Positions 31,663 through 39,708 of a DNA stretch of 64,000 nt are shown piece by piece. Below the pieces are notes generated by a model, which made no database searches, was not told the origin of the DNA, and saw nothing but the letters and a program-made list of their open reading frames with translations. How positions within the stretch are numbered: position 1 is the first letter of the stretch; each line of letters opens with the position of its first letter. The translations under genes were made by a program, and so were the position numbers. The stretch comes from Oleiagrimonas sp963747595 (GTDB lineage: Bacteria > Pseudomonadota > Gammaproteobacteria > Xanthomonadales > Rhodanobacteraceae): assembly GCA_963747595.1 (NCBI GenBank), contig CAVVFO010000002.1:1054001-1118000 (forward strand), given 5' to 3'.

Positions 31663-33015
31663 TCACCCACGCGTGTCCGGCTCGCTCGCCAACTGCCTGG
31701 CAGCTTGCGTCATGCCTTGGCTGATCGCATCGAATACGGCAGCCGGGAAGCCCGTGGGCAGCTGCTGTGACACGCTGTCGAGGGCTGCAGGTATCCGGGA
31801 GACCAGTTCGTCGATCATTTCGCCGGCCCCTTTGAGGCCCATCTTCGCCGCCATCGACACCCAGTGCCAACGGTAGATGTCGTGCAGCCGGTAGTGTGCG
31901 TTGGCGCTTCGGACAGCCATGGCGAGCCGGGCCTTGCGTGGGTCCAGATGGTTCGCGCTCCTGCCCTGAACCGGGTAGGTGGACAGAATGTCGTAGAGCG
32001 GTGTCAGCTGGTAGCGCCCGCCGGGCAGCAGGTGGATGCTGAAATTTTTTGCATGGCCATCCGTCGCTCCCAGGATCCAGAAGACCATCTGCGCGCGGAA
32101 AAAAGTTGCACGATCGTGCTCGGCCTGTTCGGAACCCCGCAATCTGTCCATGATGCGCTGGATGCCCGGCCCTCCATCGGCTTCGTATTTGAGCGTGGGC
32201 GGAAGCCCGAACACCTGGCAGAAGTCTTCTTGCGGGATGCGCTGCCACCAGGTGCCGTCACGGGATCGTTGGCGATCGAAACGCTCCACGATCAGGGCTT
32301 TCTGGTCCTCGAAGCACCCGATGTCCGTGTGGGCCACGGGCAAACCCAACGCTCCGGCCAGCTGCATGCACAGCCACTCGTTCTCGACCGAATCTTTCAT
32401 ATCGGCCTGCATGTTGCCCACCATCCCCAGCGGCAACTTGAAGATATGCGTGCTTGGGGTGGCGCCTTGGGGTATGCACCAGCGCCCCTCGTGGCGAAGC
32501 AATGCCGTCTTCTCCTGAGCGCCGGCAATCGACAGGCGAAAGGCCTCGGTTTCCTCGCGCGTCCAGCGCCCGGAGGAAGGAACGTCGCGCAGCAGCCTGG
32601 CGACCGTGGCCTCATCCAGCGGCTCACATTCGATCCGCTTCACATCGCTTGGCGTTTGCCCTGCCGGAACAAGCTGCACGGCTCCGGCACAGTCACGCCC
32701 AACGGCACTCAGCAAGTCAAATGCGTGGGTGGAGCGCGTCCTGAAGCGCTCGCGCATCCGCTGCAGGATGCGTTCATTGTCAGGAATAAGGTTGTCGAAA
32801 AAGGCCGTGACGACATCGCCACGGATCGGCACGGGTTCGCTTGGCTTGTGGCCAAAGGTGACCGGCAGGGACAACGACAGAGGACGGCCGCTTGATGCCG
32901 CGATCCATTCTGCGTCGTAGGTGAGACGATCCGCCCCGGCACCGCCTCGATCCCACCGCCCCACGCGATGTCCGTTCATCCAGATATCGAGGGCTTTGAC
33001 GGCGCGAGGAGCCAT
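31663..33015 (-). CDS. hipA: HipA-type kinase toxin
   Basis: HipA-family Ser/Thr kinase; E. coli HipA phosphorylates glutamyl-tRNA synthetase and drives cells into persistence. The 450 residues show the HipA N-terminal domain (VKALDIWMNGHRVGRW) with PLSLSLPV then FFDNLIPD, the STHIFKLPL strand, and the catalytic loop ATDGHAKNFSIHLL with D and N for Mg-ATP. The activation segment with SIAGAQEKTALL is the place of the autophosphorylated serine in E. coli HipA. The gene follows hipB by three bases and is probably co-expressed from the operator-controlled promoter at 33281-33348. It looks intact. Confidence 0.9.
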   Translation of the reverse strand: MAPRAVKALDIWMNGHRVGRWDRGGAGADRLTYDAEWIAASSGRPLSLSLPVTFGHKPSEPVPIRGDVVTAFFDNLIPDNERILQRMRERFRTRSTHAFDLLSAVGRDCAGAVQLVPAGQTPSDVKRIECEPLDEATVARLLRDVPSSGRWTREETEAFRLSIAGAQEKTALLRHEGRWCIPQGATPSTHIFKLPLGMVGNMQADMKDSVENEWLCMQLAGALGLPVAHTDIGCFEDQKALIVERFDRQRSRDGTWWQRIPQEDFCQVFGLPPTLKYEADGGPGIQRIMDRLRGSEQAEHDRATFFRAQMVFWILGATDGHAKNFSIHLLPGGRYQLTPLYDILSTYPVQGRSANHLDPRKARLAMAVRSANAHYRLHDIYRWHWVSMAAKMGLKGAGEMIDELVSRIPAALDSVSQQLPTGFPAAVFDAISQGMTQAARQLASEPDTRG

Positions 33016-33018
33016 GAC

Positions 33019-33273
33019 TTACCACTCCTCCTGCCGAAGGTGTTTCGGTGTCCCAGGTTGCCCTTTGGGCCGCAGCACCACTTCCAGACCGAGCAACAGG
33101 CAAAGACGGTGAATGCGGTCGAACGAAGCGCGCCCGGCATGTTTTTCCAGGCGCGACATGGCTTGAGGCGATATCCCTATTTTTTCAGCCACTTCGGCCT
33201 GGGTCAGACCCTGTTGCAAGCGAGCGGCCCGGAGTACCGCACCCACCTGCTCCGGCACGCGGATGATGTCCAT
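33019..33273 (-). CDS. hipB: HipB-type antitoxin and repressor
   Basis: XRE-family antitoxin of 84 residues that binds HipA and represses its own promoter. The HTH is clear: LTQAEVAEKIGISPQAMSRLEKHAGRASFDRIHRLCLLLGLEV. It precedes hipA by three bases. No ribosome site is recognisable upstream; instead the first of three operator repeats begins eight bases before the start codon. The C-terminal tail is short, as in proteins that sandwich HipA on DNA. Confidence 0.9.
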   Translation of the reverse strand: MDIIRVPEQVGAVLRAARLQQGLTQAEVAEKIGISPQAMSRLEKHAGRASFDRIHRLCLLLGLEVVLRPKGQPGTPKHLRQEEW

Positions 33274-33280
33274 GGGGAAT

Positions 33281-33348
33281 CAATCTCTACGTTGGAAACT
33301 TCAAAAACAATCTACACGTTGTTTTTAATGAAATCAACGCATACGTTG
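33281..33348 (-). promoter_or_regulatory. Three phased HipB operators
   Basis: Three 14-base sites, CAATCTCTACGTTG (33281), CAATCTACACGTTG (33308) and CAACGCATACGTTG (33335), start exactly 27 bases apart. The third is a perfect palindrome with a CATA centre, and the others are imperfect ones. They lie 8 to 75 bases upstream of hipB, the place for autorepression. The assignment to HipB is by position. Confidence 0.75.
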
Positions 33349-33405
33349 TTTTTTTTGCCAGCGGGCTCTCGGTGGGCAGCCCAACCGCCGTCTATGCAAA
33401 GCGGC

Positions 33406-34716
33406 TTATACGGCACCGGCAAATTGAAGCCTATGCGTCCGCGCAATTTGCGCTATCTGCACCTCGGGCAGTCGGGCCTTCTCGGCGAATTCGGGCCAGC
33501 GCCGCACCGCCTCGACCACGTCCTCCAGCATCGCCCGGTCCCGCCCCCGCTTGAGCATGGCCGCTTTGGCGCAGGCTCGGAAATCCTCCAGCGTGAAGTC
33601 CTCCCGCTTGCCGTTGATGGTCATCTGATGGGTGGCGGTCCAGGTGCCGGTGGGGTTGTAGCTGTAGGTGACGTCGAAGGCCGGGGCCAAGGACCACCTT
33701 CCCTGCTGGTCCATCAGGAAGGCGATGTTCTTGACGTGGTCGTCCTGGTTGCGGGCGACGACGTTGAACAGCATGCGGCGGAACTGCTCTTCCAGCTGGG
33801 CCATGGGCAGGCCGAGCTGGCGCATGACCAGGAGGGCCTGTTCGTAGCTGGTGGCGCCGGCCTGGTTGTAGTCGAAGTGGGCCAGCGCGCCGAGCGAGAG
33901 CATGTGCAGCTTGCCGCCGTCGTCGGTGCGGTCGAAGCGGCGGGTCAGGAAGTGGCGGCGGCCGCCCTCTTCCAGCAGCCGGCATTCGCGGATGTCGATG
34001 CCGGCCGCGCGCGCCATCAGGGCGTAGGCGTATTCGATGGCGCCGTAACCGCGCGGGTCTTCCAGTTCCTTGTCCTTGTTGCCGGCCACGCCGTCGAACT
34101 TCAGCAGCCAGTCGCCGAAGCCCTCGCCGGCCTCGACCTGGCCGGAGCGCACTTCGTGGGTGTCCGGGTTCCAGGCGATGATGGCCTTGGCGCGCGCGCC
34201 GCCGGCGGAGGTGCCCACGCGCAGGATGTCGCGCAGGGCCTTTTCGCGCTGGTGGGTGTCCAGGCTGACCTTCAGGCCCTGGCGGTGGGTGAGCACGTCC
34301 GAAGCCAGGCGCACCAGGGCGGCCATATCGACGGTGCTCGATCGCGCGGGGCGCGGGCCCAGTAGCGGCTTGAATTCCAGCGCGCCCATGCCGCGTGCGC
34401 CCACGTAGCAAAGGCGCTCGACGGCGTTGAAGCTGTCCGGCGTGCGGCCCTGCTGGGCCAGCCACTGGTCGATCAGGGCATGGCCGAAGCGGTCCGGCAG
34501 CGAGTCGGCCAGCAGGCCCGGCAGGCCGTGGAAGGTTTCTTGCGGCAGTTCGGGGAAACGGTAGATCCGGCGCCGCAGCGGCATGCGCAGGGGCGAGAGC
34601 TCGATGCCGCTGCCGACGAACTCGGGCACGTATTCGAACGCCGCCGTGGTCTGGTCCTCGGCCAGCGACACGGCGCCGATGGTGCGTCCCCACAGGCGGA
34701 CTTCGGCGACGGTCAT
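33406..34716 (-). CDS. hipA: Second HipA-type kinase toxin
   Basis: Second HipA-family kinase, 436 residues, only distantly like the first. It starts MTVAEVRLWGRTIGAVSL and has the N-terminal HipA domain (PLRMPLRRRIYRFPELP, then GLPGLLADSLPDRFG). Further on are WLLKFDGV, the activation region VGTSAGGARAKAI, and the catalytic loop ARNQDDHVKNIAFLMD followed by FDVTYSYNP. It belongs to the branch with longer N-terminal subdomains than E. coli HipA. The ATG overlaps the hipB2 stop by four bases, so both are translated together. Targets of this subgroup are not known to me. Confidence 0.87.
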   Translation of the reverse strand: MTVAEVRLWGRTIGAVSLAEDQTTAAFEYVPEFVGSGIELSPLRMPLRRRIYRFPELPQETFHGLPGLLADSLPDRFGHALIDQWLAQQGRTPDSFNAVERLCYVGARGMGALEFKPLLGPRPARSSTVDMAALVRLASDVLTHRQGLKVSLDTHQREKALRDILRVGTSAGGARAKAIIAWNPDTHEVRSGQVEAGEGFGDWLLKFDGVAGNKDKELEDPRGYGAIEYAYALMARAAGIDIRECRLLEEGGRRHFLTRRFDRTDDGGKLHMLSLGALAHFDYNQAGATSYEQALLVMRQLGLPMAQLEEQFRRMLFNVVARNQDDHVKNIAFLMDQQGRWSLAPAFDVTYSYNPTGTWTATHQMTINGKREDFTLEDFRACAKAAMLKRGRDRAMLEDVVEAVRRWPEFAEKARLPEVQIAQIARTHRLQFAGAV

Positions 34717-35063
34717 GGATCCCAGGTCCACTTCTTGCCCGGCGCGGCGGCCGGTTCGGCCTGGCCGGAGGCGCGCTGACGGGTGCGGCCCCTGTCCTTG
34801 AGCTGCTGCAGCGGGCTGGGGGTCGGTTCGGGGATCAGGGCGTCCAGCTTGTCCTGCAGGCCGAGCACACGCAGCACACGCAGGAAGGTGGACAGCTGGG
34901 TGGCCACGGCGCCGGCTTCCAGGCGCTCCACGGTGCGCTTGGACACGCCGGCCTGCTCGGCCAGCTGGGCCTGGGTCAGGTCCTGGGCCAGGCGTTCGGC
35001 GGCCAGGCGGGTGCCGAGTTCCTGCAGGGCTTGGGTGTCCGTGGTGGTCTGCTTGATTTTCAT
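34713..35063 (-). CDS. hipB: Second HipB-type antitoxin
   Basis: XRE-family antitoxin of 116 residues with the HTH LTQAQLAEQAGVSKRTVERLEAG (about 30-52), followed by a helical part and a 30-residue tail rich in Gly, Pro and Ala (RQRASGQAEPAAAPGKK). Such loose tails are usual in antitoxins that wrap their toxin. It is coupled to the second hipA by ATGA. The upstream 35068-35120 holds repeated TATATG sites that are its likely operators. Confidence 0.88.
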   Translation of the reverse strand: MKIKQTTTDTQALQELGTRLAAERLAQDLTQAQLAEQAGVSKRTVERLEAGAVATQLSTFLRVLRVLGLQDKLDALIPEPTPSPLQQLKDRGRTRQRASGQAEPAAAPGKKWTWDP

Positions 35064-35067
35064 GACT

Positions 35068-35120
35068 CGTCATATATGGCGGATAATTGCCTATATGTCA
35101 ATTTATTCGTCATATATGTC
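35068..35120 (-). promoter_or_regulatory. Three TATATG operators of hipBA2
   Basis: CGTCATATATGGC (35068), TTGCCTATATGTC (35087) and CGTCATATATGTC (35108) are versions of one 13-base near-palindrome. They are spaced 19 and 21 bases, about two helical turns, and lie directly upstream of hipB2. They differ completely from the operators of the first hipBA module, so the two systems should not cross-regulate. Confidence 0.6.
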
Positions 35121-35134
35121 GATTTAAACTAGCC

Positions 35135-35779
35135 TTAGCTTACGCCTACCTCAAGCCTGCAGCGGGCGCCGCTCTTCGACACCACTTTCCATATGCATGC
35201 GGGCAACCGTTTCTTCGAAGACAGTGCCGGCTGGCATTCACGCTCAGCAAATATCTCTGCAAGCGACTGATAGTAGCCAAGACTTCCAAGCATTCCACCC
35301 GTGAAGCGCTCGAACACCTTGCGCCCGACATTGGGGTCTCCCAGGTCCTGCACGATGGCTCGGGCATTGTGGAGTTTGTCGCAAGCCGAGACCAGGAGCG
35401 TCGCGTCGGGCGCATCCCGAAGGTGTTGGATGTAGGCCAGCTTGCGTTGCATCCAGTCGCGCTTTCGATCCTCCGGCGTGGCCGAGGCTTTCTTCTTGCT
35501 CTCGGCCGTTCCGTCGGTACATGCATCCACGATGTCGGCAACGGCATCGCCGAACTGGGCGCGAACCAAGTCCGCATGGATGGCCCCGCAATCCTCGACC
35601 ACATCGTGCAAAAGGCCTGCGATGGCCTGGTCCTCATTGCCACCGAACTCCAGAACCAGGCTGGAAACACCCATCAGGTGATAGAGATACGGGATATCGG
35701 AGCCCTTGCGCACCTGCGCAGCATGGGCGATGCGGGCGTAATCGAAGGCCCGTGAGTAGCGGTCAGTCAATACCGTCAT
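35135..35779 (-). CDS. HD hydrolase, small alarmone hydrolase-like
   Basis: Metal-dependent HD-domain protein of 214 residues with the layout of the SpoT/MESH1 hydrolase domain: YLYHLMGVSSLVLEFGG, then AIAGLLHDVVED (the HD pair), a DGTAESKKK loop, RKLAYIQHL and ACDKLHNARAI near 128-138. It has no synthetase, TGS or ACT domain, so it would be a stand-alone (p)ppGpp or nucleotide hydrolase. GAGGGG precedes the ATG at 35779 by six bases. It lies 71 bases upstream of hipBA2 in the same direction. The family is clear; ppGpp as substrate is inferred. Confidence 0.72.
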   Translation of the reverse strand: MTVLTDRYSRAFDYARIAHAAQVRKGSDIPYLYHLMGVSSLVLEFGGNEDQAIAGLLHDVVEDCGAIHADLVRAQFGDAVADIVDACTDGTAESKKKASATPEDRKRDWMQRKLAYIQHLRDAPDATLLVSACDKLHNARAIVQDLGDPNVGRKVFERFTGGMLGSLGYYQSLAEIFAERECQPALSSKKRLPACIWKVVSKSGARCRLEVGVS

Positions 35780-35852
35780 CGAATACCCCTCTTCATCGGT
35801 TACACGGCCATCATCCCAGCTTTGGGTCTCACGGACGGAGATGTTTGCCAAC

Positions 35853-35881
35853 AAAAAGCCCCGCCGAAGCGGGGCTTTTTC
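35853..35881. terminator. Bidirectional terminator of purA
   Basis: AAAAAGCCCCGC pairs with GCGGGGCTTTTT around CGAA. It lies just past the purA stop and upstream of the HD hydrolase gene, separating core genome from the accessory region. Confidence 0.85.
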
Positions 35882-35902
35882 GTGTGAAACAGTGCAGATC
35901 GC

Positions 35903-37195
35903 TCAGGCGAACGGGTCTTCCAGCACGATGGTGTCATCGCGGTCGGCGCCGGTGGCGACCAGGGCCAGGCGGCAGCTGGAGAGCTCCTCGATGGCGCGCA
36001 GGTAGGCGCGGGCGGCGGCGGGGAGTTTGTTCCACTCGCGCACGCCGGAGGTGGGCTGGTCCCAGCCGGGGAACTCCAGGTAGACCGGCTTGCATTCGGC
36101 CCAGCCGTCGGCGTCCAGCGGCGCCAGTTCGCGGCGCTTGCCGCGGTATTCGTAGGCGATGCAGACCTTGATGGTCTCCAGCCCGTCCAGCACATCCAGC
36201 TTGGTGATGGCCAGGCCGTTGATGGCGTTGATCTGCACGGCGCGCTGCAGGGCCACCAGGTCGATCCAGCCGCAGCGGCGCGGGCGGCCGGTGCTGGCGC
36301 CGAATTCGTTGCCGCGCTTGCGCAGCTCCTCGCCCATGTCATCGTGCAGCTCGGTGGGAAACGGACCGCTGCCGACGCGCGTGGCGTAGGCCTTGCAGAT
36401 GCCCAGCACGTAGTCGATGTCGCAGGCGCCCACACCGGTACCGGCCAGCGCGCCGCCGACGGTGGTGTTGCTGGAGGTGACGTATGGATAGGTGCCGTGG
36501 TCGATGTCCAGCAGCGCACCCTGGGCGCCTTCGTAGAGGATGTGCTCGCCGTTGAGCCGCGCGTTGTGCAGCACCGTCGCGACATCGTCGACCATGGGGC
36601 GGATGTATTCACCCCATGAGAGTGCCTCGTCCAGTACCTGCTGGTAGTCCAGCGGTTTCGCCTTGAGCCAGTGTTCGAGCACGAAATTGTGGTACTCCAC
36701 CACGGCCTTGAGTTTTTCCGGCAGGTCGTTGGGGTACATGAGGTCCGCGACGCGGATGGAGCGGCGCGCAACCTTGTCCTCGTAGGCCGGGCCGATACCG
36801 CGGCCGGTGGTGCCGATGGCCTTGCCGCCGGCAGCCTTTTCGCGCGCCTGATCCAGGGCGATGTGATACGGCATGATCAGCGGCGTGGCCGGGCTGATCT
36901 TCACGCGCGAACGCACCTCGACACCGGTGTCTTCCAGTTCCTCGATCTCGTGCTTGAGCGCCTTGGGCGAGAGCACCACGCCATTGCCGATCAGGCACAG
37001 CACATTCTCGCGCAGGATGCCGGAGGGGATCAGGTGCAGCACGGTTTTCTTGCCGTCGATCACCAGCGTATGACCGGCGTTGTGCCCGCCCTGGAAGCGG
37101 GCCACGGCGCTGACGCGTTCGGTCAGCAGGTCGACGATCTTGCCTTTGCCCTCGTCGCCCCACTGCGCACCCAGGATTACGACTGACTTGCCCAT
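35903..37195 (-). CDS. purA: Adenylosuccinate synthetase
   Basis: Catalyses GTP-dependent formation of adenylosuccinate from IMP and aspartate, the first committed step to AMP. The N terminus VVILGAQWGDEGKGKIVDLL carries the GTP-binding loop and catalytic Asp. FQGGHNAGHTLV, the GTTGRGIGPAYEDK IMP loop, VGSGPFPTEL, RPRRCGW and the C-terminal GAD are all present. With 430 residues it has normal length. The ATG at 37195 is chosen; a longer frame upstream is not conserved. It closes the miaA-hfq-hflX-hflK-hflC-purA gene order and has a strong terminator behind it. Confidence 0.96.
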   Translation of the reverse strand: MGKSVVILGAQWGDEGKGKIVDLLTERVSAVARFQGGHNAGHTLVIDGKKTVLHLIPSGILRENVLCLIGNGVVLSPKALKHEIEELEDTGVEVRSRVKISPATPLIMPYHIALDQAREKAAGGKAIGTTGRGIGPAYEDKVARRSIRVADLMYPNDLPEKLKAVVEYHNFVLEHWLKAKPLDYQQVLDEALSWGEYIRPMVDDVATVLHNARLNGEHILYEGAQGALLDIDHGTYPYVTSSNTTVGGALAGTGVGACDIDYVLGICKAYATRVGSGPFPTELHDDMGEELRKRGNEFGASTGRPRRCGWIDLVALQRAVQINAINGLAITKLDVLDGLETIKVCIAYEYRGKRRELAPLDADGWAECKPVYLEFPGWDQPTSGVREWNKLPAAARAYLRAIEELSSCRLALVATGADRDDTIVLEDPFA

Positions 37196-37521
37196 GATGT
37201 TCTCGCTGAAAATAACGTCGAATGGCGGTCGTTCCCGCAAGGCCATCCTGCTCTCGGGGGAACCCAACTTGAAATGCCTGAACGGGACCCGTTCGCCCTG
37301 AGGTATCGAAGGGCAGTCTCACAGCTTCCTGCGCCGTTCATGGCTCGATACCTCAACCCGAACGGAGGGGAATGCGTGGAAGTCCCGGCTTCAAGCAGTG
37401 CTGATCACATGACAAAGGCCGGCTCCAAACGATGACGCACCCATCCACGCAGAGGCAAGCGGTTTTCACCTTCATGGAAACAAGAAGCTGCTGCATGACA
37501 CTCACACCTGCCCTTGTCACC
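37196..37521. other. hflC-purA intergenic region
   Basis: In enteric bacteria a small DUF2065 membrane-protein gene often sits here; I find no such frame in these 326 bases. They hold a dispersed inverted repeat (37288-37366) and presumably the purA promoter. Confidence 0.5.
37288..37366. repeat. Dispersed inverted repeat
   Basis: CCGTTCGCCCTGAGGTATCGA at the left is matched on the other strand by CCGTTCGGGTTGAGGTATCGA at the right, with GCGCCGTTCATGG between. This is the widespread proteobacterial intergenic palindrome recognised by its CGTTCGCCCTGAG and TCGAAGGGC text. It separates hflC from purA. Confidence 0.65.
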
Positions 37522-38391
37522 TCAGTGCTTGCTGCTGCCATCGTCCTGGAAGTAGCGCATGAATTGCGAATCCGGTTTCAGGATCAGCACGCTCTTGCCG
37601 CTGCCGAAGGCGGTGCGGTAGGCCTGCATGCTGCGGTAGAACTTGAAGAAACCCGGATCCTTGTGGAATGCCCTGGCGTAGATGCCGGCCGCTGTGGCAT
37701 CACCTTCACCGCGCACCTTGGCCGCATCGCGATGGGCATCGGCCACCAGCACCTGGCGCTGGCGATCGGCGTCGGCGCGGATCTTCTCGGCCTCTTCCTG
37801 ACCGGTGGAGCGCAGCTCGTTGGCCAGCTTCTTGCGCTCGGCGCGCATCCGCTTGTAGACCGAGTCACTGACCTCTTCCGGCAGATCGATGCGTTTGATG
37901 CGCACATCGACGATGGAGACGCCCAGGTTCTTGCGCGTGGATTTGTCCGCCAGCTTGCGCACGTTGGCTGTGATATCCGCGCGCCCCCCGGAAATCAGCG
38001 CGTCCAGCGGACGGGCGTTGACCTCGAAGCGCAGCGCATCCTTGACGATCGGCGTCAGGCGCTGCACCGCCTGCGTGGTATCGCCGGAGGTGGCGCGATA
38101 GAAGGTGGAGTCGTCGGTGATGCGCCACTTCACGTAGAAGTCGACATTGACGCTCTTCTTCTCTTCGGTGAAATAACGCTCCGGCTGCGCGTCCAGGTTC
38201 TGGATGCGCATGTCGAAATGCAACGCCTGCTGCAGGAACGGCCACTTGAAGTGCAGGCCGGGCGCCGTATCCGTACGCTCGATGCGTCCGAACTGCAGCA
38301 CCAGGGCACTCTGCCCTTCGTTGACATCGAACATGCTGTTCCAGGCCAGCAGAACGACGGCGATGGCGATGATGATGGATCCGATCTTCAT
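37522..38391 (-). CDS. hflC: FtsH regulator HflC
   Basis: SPFH-family inner-membrane protein that with HflK forms a cage around the FtsH protease and modulates its choice of substrates. One N-terminal membrane segment (IGSIIIAIAVVLLAWNSMF) is followed by the periplasmic SPFH domain (GQSALVLQFGRIERTDTAPGL) and a long helix (MRAERKKLANELRSTGQEEAEKIRADADRQ). Length 289 is normal. Its ATG overlaps the hflK stop by four bases. No anomalies. Confidence 0.95.
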   Translation of the reverse strand: MKIGSIIIAIAVVLLAWNSMFDVNEGQSALVLQFGRIERTDTAPGLHFKWPFLQQALHFDMRIQNLDAQPERYFTEEKKSVNVDFYVKWRITDDSTFYRATSGDTTQAVQRLTPIVKDALRFEVNARPLDALISGGRADITANVRKLADKSTRKNLGVSIVDVRIKRIDLPEEVSDSVYKRMRAERKKLANELRSTGQEEAEKIRADADRQRQVLVADAHRDAAKVRGEGDATAAGIYARAFHKDPGFFKFYRSMQAYRTAFGSGKSVLILKPDSQFMRYFQDDGSSKH

Positions 38392-39503
38392 GCGCCGTCT
38401 CCCTGCGTATTGCTGCCGCTGCCATTGGCAGGCTGGCTGCCGGAACTGCCGCTGGAGCCGGGCACCGGGCCCACGCCGGGCAGTTTGACCTGCCCCTGAG
38501 ACGAATCATCGGGAGCCTTCTTCAGCGGCAGATAGATCACGTTGCGACCCTTGCCACCATCCAGCACCTTGGTGTTCTGCGACAGCACGTTCTCCATGGT
38601 TTCCAGCCACAGACGCTCGCGGGTCACGTCGGGAGCCTTGTGATAGGCGCCCAGCAGCAGATCGAAGCGATTGGCATCCCCGGTGGCCCGCGCCACGCGC
38701 TCGGCCTTGTAACCAGACGCCTGCGCCTGGATGCGTGCCACTTCGCCGCGGGCTTCGGGAATGACCTGGCTGGCATAGGCACGCGCCTCGTTCTCGATGC
38801 GCTGCTTGTCCTCGCGCGCCTTGTTGACGTCGTCGAAGGCTTCCTTGACCTGCTTCGGCGGCGACACGTTCTGGAAGCTGACTTCCGTGACCACGATGCC
38901 GGCACCGTACCCCTGCAGCGTCTTCTGCAGACGCTTGCGGGTGTTGGACACCAGCTGCGCGCCCTGGCCCGAGAGGATGGTGCTCATGTCACTGCCGCCG
39001 ACCACCGAGCGCACGGCTGCCTCCGCGGCCTCGTTGAGCGTGGCGTCGGGTTCGGACATGGAGAACAGATACTTGCGTGCATCGGAGACCTGGTACTGCA
39101 CGTTGAAATCCACGGTGACGATGTTCTCGTCGTTGGTCAGCATGCGCACCCTGTCGGAGACCGAACGGATCTGCTTGGTACGCACCTTGCGCACCGTTTC
39201 CACCGGCGAGGGCGCCTTGAAATGGAACCCCGCGGGCACCGTGCGCGAGTACTGGCCGAAGCGCAACACCACGCCCACCTGACCGGTGTGGATGACGGTG
39301 AACGAACTGAGCAATATCCACGCCAGCACGACGGCCGCGACGATGGTGAGAATGCCGCCGGGCCCACCGCCGCCCATGCGGCCGAGACGCTGCTTGATGC
39401 GCTGCATCCAGACATTGAAGTCCGGCCCCTTGCCTCCGCCGCCGGAGCCCGAGTTGCGGTTCCAGGGATCCTTCTGCCCCTTGCCGGGTTCATTCCAGGC
39501 CAT
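38388..39503 (-). CDS. hflK: FtsH regulator HflK
   Basis: Partner of HflC in the FtsH-HflKC complex. The cytoplasmic N terminus is Gly-rich (MAWNEPGKGQKDPWNRNSGSGGGGKGPDF) and is followed by one membrane span near 48-69. Then come the SPFH domain (VGVVLRFGQYSRTVPAGFHF), the coiled region (EARAYASQVIPEARGEVARIQAQASGY) and a Ser/Gly-rich tail. Length 371 is within the family range. Coupled to hflC by ATGA. Separated from hflX by about 205 bases in which no gene is seen. Confidence 0.95.
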   Translation of the reverse strand: MAWNEPGKGQKDPWNRNSGSGGGGKGPDFNVWMQRIKQRLGRMGGGGPGGILTIVAAVVLAWILLSSFTVIHTGQVGVVLRFGQYSRTVPAGFHFKAPSPVETVRKVRTKQIRSVSDRVRMLTNDENIVTVDFNVQYQVSDARKYLFSMSEPDATLNEAAEAAVRSVVGGSDMSTILSGQGAQLVSNTRKRLQKTLQGYGAGIVVTEVSFQNVSPPKQVKEAFDDVNKAREDKQRIENEARAYASQVIPEARGEVARIQAQASGYKAERVARATGDANRFDLLLGAYHKAPDVTRERLWLETMENVLSQNTKVLDGGKGRNVIYLPLKKAPDDSSQGQVKLPGVGPVPGSSGSSGSQPANGSGSNTQGDGA

Positions 39504-39708
39504 GTCGACTCAGCCTCCTGCAGGCGAATACGAGGCCGACATGCCGCGCCGGTCGGTGATTACACTGGGTTGGGGCATGGTGACCGTCGTGTGGATTGCG
39601 GCGAACCGCGGTGATGGGATGACGGCCGGCCGCTGTAGATGCGGCCGGACAAAAAACGTTGGCAAGTCTAACAGATCGAGTCGGCCCGGCGCTTCCCGCC
39701 GGGGACAC

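Noticed and set aside
37196..37521. DUF2065 gene between hflC and purA
   Set aside because: No frame with the short hydrophobic pattern of that family; only a 62-codon frame overlapping hflC.
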